64,000 nt of DNA from Fibrisoma montanum (GTDB taxonomy: Bacteria > Bacteroidota > Bacteroidia > Cytophagales > Spirosomataceae). Position numbers and translations under genes: made by a program. This document shows positions 36,800 through 44,366 of the stretch, piece after piece (position 1 is the stretch's first letter; each line of letters starts with the position of its first letter). The notes below the pieces were generated by a model that worked only from the letters and a program-made list of their open reading frames with translations, searched no databases and was not told where the DNA came from. The stretch spans positions 186,001-250,000 of the forward strand of contig NZ_QXED01000005.1 in the NCBI RefSeq assembly GCF_003583365.1, read 5' to 3'.

Positions 36800-37480
36800 T
36801 TATTGGGTTTTAGGGCGGATTTTCATGGTTTTCAGCCGAATGTCGTAGTGCAGTTCGTAGGCGTACCGGTCGCGCAGGTGGCGGCCGCTGAACGTAGCCG
36901 GAACCTGAAAGATATGCTCTTTTCTGGCCCTGAGCTCCTGTTCAGACAGCTCGATACTGCTTTGTCCGAGCAGCTCGTCTGAGTCAACCCGGTCGAGCAG
37001 GCGGATCCCTACGCCGGCCGCTACCAGTCCCGCCGTTACGTATTTAAGCGGGGTCAGTACCTCGGTAGCCGTCAGCAGCACCGAAGCCGGCAGACTCACT
37101 ACGTTGTGAATCCGTCGGATCTGTTCAAGCGCCTGCTGCGCCTTTGCGTAATCGTCAACTTCAATCAGAACCAGCGACGCGACGATCTTCCCGTTTTTGG
37201 GTACGCTGAGGCTGATGGGTTGTGCCGTACTTAAATTGGCCTGCTGGCCGGTGGCCATCGGTTCGACGCCCCACCCGCCGTTCACCACGGCGACCGGTTT
37301 GTTGCGGGCATCGTAGCTCGTGATGGAATACGCCATCATGACCTCGTCGCGACGACTGATCGTTTCTTCCAGATTAACCGCTTTCAGGCTTTGCGGGGCT
37401 AGCTCGGCCGTGAGCGGTTTTTGCGAACCGCAGGCACTGAGCAACAGCAGCAGCGTGATGCAGCGTGTGTATCTACCCAT
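36800..37480 (-). CDS. lipoprotein of unknown function
   Basis: 226 residues from the ATG at 37480 (MGRYTRCITLLLLLSACGSQKP, lipobox LSAC). The ORF to 37531 runs into the preceding gene more deeply. The mature part has beta strands (EVMMAYSITSYDARNKPVAVVNGGW; KNGKIVASLVLIEVDD), a short hydrophobic patch (VTAGLVAAGVGIRLL) and a C-terminal strand block. No family recognised. The start overlaps the upstream gene stop by 8 nt, implying translational coupling to the 118-residue gene. Confidence 0.8.
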   Translation of the reverse strand: MGRYTRCITLLLLLSACGSQKPLTAELAPQSLKAVNLEETISRRDEVMMAYSITSYDARNKPVAVVNGGWGVEPMATGQQANLSTAQPISLSVPKNGKIVASLVLIEVDDYAKAQQALEQIRRIHNVVSLPASVLLTATEVLTPLKYVTAGLVAAGVGIRLLDRVDSDELLGQSSIELSEQELRARKEHIFQVPATFSGRHLRDRYAYELHYDIRLKTMKIRPKTQ

Positions 37481-37829
37481 GGATTTCGGTAAACTCCTCC
37501 ACAATCGATTCGCCGGACGACTGATCGCCACTGGTCCACTGCCAGCGTTCGTGCAGCCGAAGCCGCCCGTCGGCCAGGGGCTCGGGCGTGGAATGGCAGC
37601 GGCCCGTCATCAGATCGCCGGCCTGGTTGACGTGCTGGTAGCGCATATCCAGACTACCATCCGGCTGAACCGTAGCCAGCAGAAACCCTTTGACGATTGA
37701 ACCACCGGCGTAGTCGGCCCAGACAATGTTGCCGTCCTGGTGGTAGTGGAACACCGTTTCGGCTCCAACCTCCCCATTCTCGGTGTTGACTACGGATCGA
37801 AATCGTTTATTATCGTACATCCTGTTCAT
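37473..37829 (-). CDS. small soluble protein, family often labelled n-acetylglutamate synthase
   Basis: 118 residues, beta-rich: YDNKRFRSVVNTENGEVGAETVFHYHQDGNIVWADYAGGSIVKGFLLATV...DMRYQHVNQAGDLMTGRCHS...RLRLHERWQWTSGD. I recognise this as a compact family common in Bacteroidota that public annotation, as I recall, calls n-acetylglutamate synthase. There is no GNAT acetyl-CoA motif (no R/Q-x-x-G-x-G/A), so that name is doubtful. The start overlaps the stop of the APH-like kinase gene by 4 nt (ATGA), and its own stop overlaps the lipoprotein start. Confidence 0.8.
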   Translation of the reverse strand: MNRMYDNKRFRSVVNTENGEVGAETVFHYHQDGNIVWADYAGGSIVKGFLLATVQPDGSLDMRYQHVNQAGDLMTGRCHSTPEPLADGRLRLHERWQWTSGDQSSGESIVEEFTEIHG

Positions 37830-38605
37830 TTTAATTCATCCAGTAGCCGGAAGTAGCGCAGTTTTTCGGTATCGACAGCCGTCAGCCCGTAGGCCGACAG
37901 GAAGTGGGCATCGTAGCGATTTGTATTCAGTTCATCGGCCAGATCGCGCAGGCAGAGGGCGAGGTCCTGATACCGATCGCCCACCCCCAGCGTACCAACA
38001 TCAATAAAGCCACTCAGCCGCCAATCGGTCAGGATCAGGTTCGGCAGGCAGAAGTCTCCGTGCGTTACAACCAGATCATCATTAGCCGGTTGTTCGGCAT
38101 ACAACTGTTCCAGAAGCTGGTCCGGTGTGCGGCCCTGGTTTTCGTCGTCGAAATCGTCAGCATCAACCAGCCCACGCTGTACGAGGTCGGCTGCCTCCCG
38201 GAGTTTGGTCTCCGTGCGTTGGTTGAACGGGCAGGTGGCCGGGTCCAGGCTGTGCAGCGCCCGCATGCTCGCGGCCAGCGTTTCGGCCAATCGCTTCGGA
38301 TTGGCTTTCCACGCGTCGGCCGAGGCCGGCAACCCGACCAGTTCCCGAATCAGCAGGTAATCGGTTCCGTCTACCCGGTCGTAGTAAATAACCTCCGGTG
38401 CCGGCAGGTAGCCCCGTAGCCAGACTAAAGCATCTGCTTCGGTTTTCAGACCGCCCCAGGGATCAACCGGATTGATTTTCAAGTAAAAATTTTCGGGTCC
38501 TTCGATCCGAAACGTTTGTGCCGACGACATACCCAGCGTGTCAGCCTGCCAGCTTGTGTTCTGGAGCAGTCGCTGCAACTCGGTTGGTAGCGGGGGCTTG
38601 GCCAT
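37826..38605 (-). CDS. APH-family small-molecule kinase (APH(3')-like)
   Basis: 259 residues from the ATG at 38605 (MAKPPLPTELQ); longer frames intrude on the agmatine deiminase gene. It has the Brenner motif VVTHGDFCLPNLIL (catalytic Asp, metal Asn), followed by the second metal site SGFIDVGTLGVGDRYQDLAL, and an N-lobe nucleotide site around FRIEGPENFYLKIN. This is the kinase fold of aminoglycoside phosphotransferases. The genomic setting, 11 nt after agmatine deiminase and overlapping the next gene by 4 nt, suggests a metabolic substrate rather than an antibiotic. Confidence 0.88.
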   Translation of the reverse strand: MAKPPLPTELQRLLQNTSWQADTLGMSSAQTFRIEGPENFYLKINPVDPWGGLKTEADALVWLRGYLPAPEVIYYDRVDGTDYLLIRELVGLPASADAWKANPKRLAETLAASMRALHSLDPATCPFNQRTETKLREAADLVQRGLVDADDFDDENQGRTPDQLLEQLYAEQPANDDLVVTHGDFCLPNLILTDWRLSGFIDVGTLGVGDRYQDLALCLRDLADELNTNRYDAHFLSAYGLTAVDTEKLRYFRLLDELK

Positions 38606-38616
38606 ACGACGGGCGT

Positions 38617-39708
38617 TTAAACGGCCGGTTCCTGCTGACTCAGGCAATGGAAACTGCCCAGGCCCCAGATGATCTCGGTCGAGTCGATACCGACGATCGT
38701 ACGGGTAGGAAAGCACTGGCCAATAATGTCGAGCGCCTGCTGGTCTTTGTTGCACCGGAACGTCGGCACAATGACCGAGCCATTGGTGATGAGGAAATTA
38801 GCGTAGGAAGCCGGCAGCCGTATGCCGTCGCTCACAACCGGGTCGGGCATGGGTAACTCCACGATGTTGAGCTGTTTGCCGCTGAGCAGCCGCATCGTTT
38901 TCAGCTCGTGGTGGATCTCCAGCAGGAACGGGTAGTTGTCGTCGTTCGGATTCGGTTCGTAAGCCGCCAGAACGGTATCTTCGTTCACGAACCGGACCGT
39001 GTCGTCGATGTGGCCGTCGGTGTCGTCGCCCACGATGCCTTCTTCGACCCAGAGTACCTGTTGCACCCCGTAGTAATCGCAGAGATACCGCTCAATGTCG
39101 GCCTGCGACAGGTGGGCGTTCCGGTTCTGGTTGAGCAGACAGGCCCGGCTGGTCAGCACGGTTCCGGCTCCGTTGAACTCGACGGAACCGCCTTCCATGA
39201 TGATGCCCCCAGTGGCTGCTGCCGGCGTAACGTAGTCGAGACCGCGGTAATGCGCAATTTCGATCGGGATCAGATCGTCGCGGTCGTAGGGCGGATATTT
39301 GTTGCCCCAGGCGTTATAGCCCCAGTTTACGATCATCCGCTGCCTGCGCTCGGGATTGATCAGAAAGGCCGGGCCGTGGTCGCGGCACCACGAATCGTTG
39401 GTCGGGTGGGGTAGCAGCGTTATCTTTGACAGATCGGCGTCGGCCGCCAGCAGACGCAGCTTAGCCGCCTGAATAACAATCTCGTTGTGGGCATTGATGC
39501 ACACCTGTTCACTTTCGGAGATGGCTTTGATGAAGTCGATATAAGCCGGAAACATTAGTTCCTGCCGCTCTGTCGACCACGACGCTTCGGTATGCGGCCA
39601 GCTAAGCCAGGTTGCTACGTGTGGGTGCCACTCGGCGGGGAAGAAAAAGCCCTCCTGGGCCGGAATAATTTCTTGATTGGCCGTTTCAGACAATGGCGGT
39701 ATATTCAT
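38617..39708 (-). CDS. aguA: agmatine deiminase
   Basis: 363 residues, a usual length. The guanidino-modifying-enzyme motifs are intact: NDSWCRDHGP (substrate carboxylate/acid site), GDDTDGHIDDTVRF (catalytic Asp and His) and the nucleophile Cys355 in GLGSFHCLSQQEP. It hydrolyses agmatine to N-carbamoylputrescine and ammonia in the agmatine route to putrescine. A TACTTTTG box lies on the minus strand 23 nt upstream of the ATG. First gene of a four-gene coupled set; the partner N-carbamoylputrescine amidase is not in this window. Confidence 0.95.
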   Translation of the reverse strand: MNIPPLSETANQEIIPAQEGFFFPAEWHPHVATWLSWPHTEASWSTERQELMFPAYIDFIKAISESEQVCINAHNEIVIQAAKLRLLAADADLSKITLLPHPTNDSWCRDHGPAFLINPERRQRMIVNWGYNAWGNKYPPYDRDDLIPIEIAHYRGLDYVTPAAATGGIIMEGGSVEFNGAGTVLTSRACLLNQNRNAHLSQADIERYLCDYYGVQQVLWVEEGIVGDDTDGHIDDTVRFVNEDTVLAAYEPNPNDDNYPFLLEIHHELKTMRLLSGKQLNIVELPMPDPVVSDGIRLPASYANFLITNGSVIVPTFRCNKDQQALDIIGQCFPTRTIVGIDSTEIIWGLGSFHCLSQQEPAV

Positions 39709-39730
39709 GCGGACATTTAAACTACTTCTA

Positions 39731-39738
39731 CAAAAGTA
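39731..39738 (-). promoter_or_regulatory. candidate -7 box for aguA
   Basis: On the minus strand 39738-39731 reads TACTTTTG, an exact TAnnTTTG, 23 nt before the aguA ATG. No good TTTG is seen at the right distance. Confidence 0.3.
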
Positions 39739-39746
39739 CGAAAATT

Positions 39747-42700
39747 ATGTGGCTCACTACCCGAAATCGCTGGTTGTTGGTGCTCGGACTGGTGTTGGGA
39801 GCCTACTTGAACGTACAGGCTCAATACGGACATAGACCTTTGTCTGAACTGGATCTACTACGGGTCTGGTATCCGGCCTACAAACCGACGTCGGCCGACA
39901 TACAGACTACCTATGTGCCGCAACCCAATGCGTACCTCGATCTTGACGACCTGCTCAAAAAAGCCGAAAGCACCGTTAAAATTGAAGCGTTGGTCATCTC
40001 GGGAGACGTGCTTCGCAAAGGGGGACTGCAGCGCTTAGGGCGGCTTCCGCACGTACGGGTCTTGACTGTGAACGGGCTGACGGCACCCTTTGCGGATTCG
40101 CTGTTTGCGGCCATTACCGGTTGGACAACCCTGGAACGACTGGTTATCGACGTATCGCAGGCGGATCTAACCCGTTCACAAACGGCGCAACCTGTCACGT
40201 TGCCGGGTACCATGCAGCGTTTCCCAAAACTGAACGAGTTGCGGATCCGGGGGAATGGTCTGAACTGGGAGCCATCCATTCAGGCGCTGGCCGGGGTGAA
40301 AACGCTCCGGCGGCTGGAGGTCGATCACTGGCAGCCCGTCAGCCGTAAGCTGCCCAGCCTGGCTCCCCTGCAGCAGTTGCAGGCGCTGAAGGTAATGGGG
40401 CAGGGGTGGCAGGTCGATGCCGAAACCGTAAGGGGGCTGAAGGGATTGACCGAACTCGCTTTCCAGAATGCGCAGGTCGATACCACTACGTTCGAAGCGG
40501 CTGTTAATAAGCTGACCGGGCTCGTAAAACTTGAAATAAGCAACAGTCAGTCTCTGCAAAGGCTGGCGTTGAGCGGGCTGAAAAGCCTGAAAATACTAGG
40601 ACTATATCAAAATCCAGTTCTGACAGTTGACGCGGCTACACTGGCTCACTTACCGAATCTTGAGCAGCTGTACATCCAGAATGCTCAGTCGGTCGATTTG
40701 TCGACACTATGCTCGGCCAGTCGGCTACACGTGCTGAATATCGGAGGAAATGGAACGGCGATCCGATTGCCCGATTGCCTGGGTACCCTGACGCAGCTGA
40801 ACGAACTGCGGTTAGAAAACATCAAACTGGACCGGTTGCCAGCCAGTATCGGTTCGCTTCGCCAATTGCAGAAACTGAATCTGACCAATTGTTCGCTCGA
40901 TTCGCTGCCCGCGACGATGGGTCAACTGGCGTCCCTGCAAGACTTATTGGTGATGGGTAACCGGCTGCGTCAGATGCCGTTCATCACCAACCTGAAAGAA
41001 CTGCGTCAATTAAATGTATCTGGTAATCAGCTAACATCCCTGCCGGATGCGATCGACCGGCTGACGCAGCTAAGCACCTTAAACGTTGATCAGAATCAGT
41101 TAACACAGCTGCCTGCTGGTATAACGCGCCTGAGCCGACTCAGAAGCCTGGTAATCAGTGGTAATCAGATTAGGAACCTTCCGGATGATCTGGGCAAATT
41201 ACGGAAGCTGCAAACGCTGTCAATCGGCAGCAACCAGTTAACCGTGCTTCCAAACAGCATTGGCCAACTGGATTCATTACACAATCTATGGATCGGAAAA
41301 AATCCGTTGCGAGCGTTACCGGCCAGTCTGGTTCGGCTTAAGAATCTGGCAATTTTACACATCAACGGAACTGAGATAACCGCTTTGCCGGCAGACATCG
41401 GTTCGTTGAGACAGCTAACCAACCTGACCATTGAAGGCGTACCACTTACTGAATTACCAGCATCGATTTGTGATCTGACCAACCTGCGCGGGCTAGCCAT
41501 CTCTGGTACTAAGGTAAGACTACTCCCCGACAACATCGGCGCGTTATCCAAACTTCAGTATGCATCATTGCATAACAACGAACTGATTGCCTTACCTAAC
41601 AGCATCGGTCAGTGGCAGGACGTAACAAATTTGCATCTCGCCCAGAACAGATTTGAAGGTCTGCCGAATGGAATTGGCCGGTTGACTAAATTGACATCGC
41701 TGGTTATCAGCGGAAAAGAGAAAACGACGGAGGGTATGACCGGCGGGTTACAGCAACTGCCCGACAGTCTTGAACACTGCACCCGGCTGAACTACCTGAG
41801 CATTCAGAATCAGCCCCAGCTCGACGCCGGGGATGTGTTTCGGAAAGCGGCCCGAATGCCGCAGCTATTCAACCTCGATATCACGAACTGCAACATCAGC
41901 CAATTACCGGACCTGCCCTGGAAAGAAGTACCGTGGCTGTCACTGAACGTATCGTTCAATTTACTCACCGAACTACCCGTAGGGCTGCTCGAAGCCCCCA
42001 GGCTACAACGAATAGCTGCGCGGGAAAATCGGTTGCCTGAGCCGCTGAATCGTGACTTCCCGAGTCGGGATGCGTTGCGGGTCGCTTTGATAGAAGCCGG
42101 TACGTTACCGATGTCGGCCATAGCGAAGCCCAACCGGCAGGTCAGCAATACGTACCAGCAGATGGCCGGTCAGAAGGCGGCCCGACGCGATTGGGAAGGG
42201 GCGATGAGCGACCTGCAAAAAGCCATTGATTACATGCCCGATACGACGGTGTCATTGCCCTACGCGCAGCGGGCCGAGATGCATTTCTTCCGCAAAGCGT
42301 ACCAGGAAGCCCTGGCCGATTTCGATCAGGCGATTCGGTACGCGCCGAACCTGAAGTGGCAGAAGCTGGCCGATTCGTCGTTCGCCAACCTGATGCTGGC
42401 TCAGTTCTGGCAGCGGAAATCGGCCGTGCTTGGGGTAACGGGTAAGTATGACGAAGCGCTGTCTGGCATTAACCAGGCAGCAAAGCTATTACCCACTTCG
42501 GCAAACGGGCAACTGGCGGCCATCATCCAGATTGATCGCGGCCGGTATCTGACTCTGAAAAACAAGCTGGCCGATGCCGACTCAAGCTACCGGAAGGCAA
42601 TTCAGGCCTACGAAAAGCTGCCCTATGCGGAACCACCGGTACGGCTGACGATTGTTGAACTGAATCTGCTGACGGGGCAGTACGACCGGGCCCAGCGCGC

Positions 42701-42977
42701 CATTGCGGCCATTCCCGCCGACCGACTGCAGGGGGGATTTGCTACGTTGAAGGAGTACCTTCAGTCCTGCCTGCTGGTGCTCAAAGGCGATCAGGCCGGT
42801 CAGAAAGCGACCGAGCAGCTAACGACTTACCTGGCTAAACACCCGGCACCGATCTATGGCTGGAGCTTTGATCTGTTCGACAACTGGCTGAACCGTACTA
42901 AACTGCCCACGGAAAAGGTAACGGCCCTGCGGCAACTGACGGAGGCTACCAAGGAACGACTGGCCAAGCCCCAGTAG
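39747..42977 (+). CDS. secreted leucine-rich-repeat plus TPR protein
   Basis: 1076 residues from the ATG at 39747 (MWLTTRNRWLLVLGLVLGAYLNVQA, signal peptide); the ORF from 39693 overlaps the aguA start. About residues 60-760 form a long LRR array, each unit ~23 residues like LRQLQKLNLTNCSLDSLPATMGQ or LRKLQTLSIGSNQLTVLPNSIGQ. The last ~300 residues hold TPR-like helices (QKAARRDWEGAMSDLQKAIDYMP; RKAYQEALADFDQAIRYAP; GKYDEALSGINQAAKLLP). LRR and TPR parts both bind proteins. No T9SS tail or lipobox, so it should remain in the periplasm or be released otherwise. Divergent from aguA. Confidence 0.93.
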   Translation: MWLTTRNRWLLVLGLVLGAYLNVQAQYGHRPLSELDLLRVWYPAYKPTSADIQTTYVPQPNAYLDLDDLLKKAESTVKIEALVISGDVLRKGGLQRLGRLPHVRVLTVNGLTAPFADSLFAAITGWTTLERLVIDVSQADLTRSQTAQPVTLPGTMQRFPKLNELRIRGNGLNWEPSIQALAGVKTLRRLEVDHWQPVSRKLPSLAPLQQLQALKVMGQGWQVDAETVRGLKGLTELAFQNAQVDTTTFEAAVNKLTGLVKLEISNSQSLQRLALSGLKSLKILGLYQNPVLTVDAATLAHLPNLEQLYIQNAQSVDLSTLCSASRLHVLNIGGNGTAIRLPDCLGTLTQLNELRLENIKLDRLPASIGSLRQLQKLNLTNCSLDSLPATMGQLASLQDLLVMGNRLRQMPFITNLKELRQLNVSGNQLTSLPDAIDRLTQLSTLNVDQNQLTQLPAGITRLSRLRSLVISGNQIRNLPDDLGKLRKLQTLSIGSNQLTVLPNSIGQLDSLHNLWIGKNPLRALPASLVRLKNLAILHINGTEITALPADIGSLRQLTNLTIEGVPLTELPASICDLTNLRGLAISGTKVRLLPDNIGALSKLQYASLHNNELIALPNSIGQWQDVTNLHLAQNRFEGLPNGIGRLTKLTSLVISGKEKTTEGMTGGLQQLPDSLEHCTRLNYLSIQNQPQLDAGDVFRKAARMPQLFNLDITNCNISQLPDLPWKEVPWLSLNVSFNLLTELPVGLLEAPRLQRIAARENRLPEPLNRDFPSRDALRVALIEAGTLPMSAIAKPNRQVSNTYQQMAGQKAARRDWEGAMSDLQKAIDYMPDTTVSLPYAQRAEMHFFRKAYQEALADFDQAIRYAPNLKWQKLADSSFANLMLAQFWQRKSAVLGVTGKYDEALSGINQAAKLLPTSANGQLAAIIQIDRGRYLTLKNKLADADSSYRKAIQAYEKLPYAEPPVRLTIVELNLLTGQYDRAQRAIAAIPADRLQGGFATLKEYLQSCLLVLKGDQAGQKATEQLTTYLAKHPAPIYGWSFDLFDNWLNRTKLPTEKVTALRQLTEATKERLAKPQ

Positions 42978-42982
42978 TAAGG

Positions 42983-43651
42983 TTAATCGATCAGTTCCCG
43001 AAGTTGATCCACGGTCAGGGTCGTAAAGTCGTCGATAATCAGCACGGCACCGGTGTCGGCCAGTTCCTCGTGGGTGTGGGTGGTGGCCAGCGCTACTACG
43101 TGAATGCCTGCCCGCAGTCCGGCTTCAATGCCCGCAAAGGCATCTTCGAACACGATGCAACGAGCTGGTTCAACGCCGGTCTGTTCGGCCGCTTTGAGAT
43201 AGATCTCCGGATCGGGTTTACCACGCCTGACCATGCTGGCGTCCACAACGGCGTCGAAGTAGGGCCGCAGGTTCAGCCCATCGAGCGTAAAGCTGACATT
43301 ACTCGCCGGGGCCGACGTACCGACCGCCCTCCGGACATTCTGCGCTTTCAGAGCGTCCAGAAACGGCATCAGGCCCGCGGTAGGCTGAAGGTGGGGTTGA
43401 TACAGCGCCCGGTAAATCGACTCCTTTTCTTCCGTCAGCGCCGGTAGTTCGTCCGCCGTAATAGGACGCTGGAGCACGTACGCCATGGCATCGGCCGACA
43501 CGCGGCCGTTGATGTGTTCGATGTACAGGTCCCGGGTAAGCGGAAAATCGCGGAGTTGCGCAAACTGAATCCACGCATTGATGTGAAATTCGGTGTTGTC
43601 AATCAGGACGCCGTCCATGTCGAAGAGGACAGCCCAGGGGGCGGTGGTCAT
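42983..43651 (-). CDS. HAD-family sugar phosphatase / beta-phosphoglucomutase-like
   Basis: 222 residues from the ATG at 43651 (MTTAPWAVLFDMDGVLIDN). The four HAD motifs are visible: nucleophile DMDGVLID, VGTSAP, RRGKPDPEIYLKAAE (Lys) and CIVFEDAFAGIEAG. The cap is the small helical type of beta-phosphoglucomutase/sugar-1-phosphate phosphatases. The stop lies 5 nt from the convergent LRR protein stop with no room for a terminator hairpin. Substrate is not predictable. Confidence 0.94.
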   Translation of the reverse strand: MTTAPWAVLFDMDGVLIDNTEFHINAWIQFAQLRDFPLTRDLYIEHINGRVSADAMAYVLQRPITADELPALTEEKESIYRALYQPHLQPTAGLMPFLDALKAQNVRRAVGTSAPASNVSFTLDGLNLRPYFDAVVDASMVRRGKPDPEIYLKAAEQTGVEPARCIVFEDAFAGIEAGLRAGIHVVALATTHTHEELADTGAVLIIDDFTTLTVDQLRELID

Positions 43652-43769
43652 GCCGAGGAGCGAATGGTTACGGCCGCAAAGAACGGAATTGTTCGGCAAC
43701 CGTTTTGGTGGGCGATGAATTAATTGACCCGTTTACAGAACGGAACGGCCCTGGATCAGTTAATCAGGC

Positions 43770-44291
43770 ATGACTACTACATCGCTTCCAGAGGCCATTA
43801 ATCGACTGCTGGCCGAGGCTCAATTGCCTGAAACAACCCTTCATCAGGTCGTTGAAGAGGTAGCCAACGCGCTCAACGCCGACCGTTGTTTTCTGTACGT
43901 CCGTCAACCCGATCAGCACCACGGCCGCATTGCCTTCTGCTGGTGCCGGGACGAAACCATCCCGAACGTTATCCAACCGGATTGGCAGGAGGATACAACC
44001 GACTTACCGGAGGATGACCCGTTGTTTAGGGCAGCCATTACGTTGAAACCGTCGGTCTACGTCGATGATGTCGAAACGGCCGGACCGGACGTGCTGAACC
44101 GAGAGTTTGAACACAAAACGTTTGGTCACCGGGCCCTGATCCACGCGCACATCACGTGGGAAGGCGAACTCTGGGGCATCCTGCAACCCTGCCTGTTTGG
44201 GCAGCCAAGGCACTGGACAGACGATGAAAAACGCCAGATCGAGGCCATTTTGCCGAAGTTGCAGCCGGTAATTGAGCAGTTCGTTCGATAG
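43770..44291 (+). CDS. stand-alone GAF-domain protein
   Basis: 173 residues comprising essentially one GAF domain: LHQVVEEVANALNADRCFLYVRQPDQHHGRIAFCWCRDETIPN, then KPSVYVDDVETA, HRALIHAHITWEGELWGILQPCLFG and a final helix. It matches the phytochrome-type GAF seen in cyanobacterial and Bacteroidota proteins, which bind small ligands or chromophores. The only Cys residues near the bilin site are in FCWCRDE. No output domain is fused, so it probably acts through another protein. Confidence 0.85.
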   Translation: MTTTSLPEAINRLLAEAQLPETTLHQVVEEVANALNADRCFLYVRQPDQHHGRIAFCWCRDETIPNVIQPDWQEDTTDLPEDDPLFRAAITLKPSVYVDDVETAGPDVLNREFEHKTFGHRALIHAHITWEGELWGILQPCLFGQPRHWTDDEKRQIEAILPKLQPVIEQFVR

Positions 44292-44303
44292 CTGTCTGTT
44301 AAA

Positions 44304-44345
44304 GCAAAACGCAGCCGGCTAGAAAAACAGCCGGCTGCGTTTTGC
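44304..44345. terminator. perfect 17-bp bidirectional terminator
   Basis: Arms 44304-44320 and 44329-44345 pair perfectly around an 8-nt loop, with A4/T4 in the stem, between the convergent GAF gene and cytochrome gene. Confidence 0.9.
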
Positions 44346-44366
44346 ATTATTGAAACGTAAGAACCC

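Noticed and set aside
37826-38605. Aminoglycoside resistance gene
   Set aside because: The fold is APH, but the gene is locked in an operon with agmatine deiminase and has no mobile context, so a resistance label is not supported.
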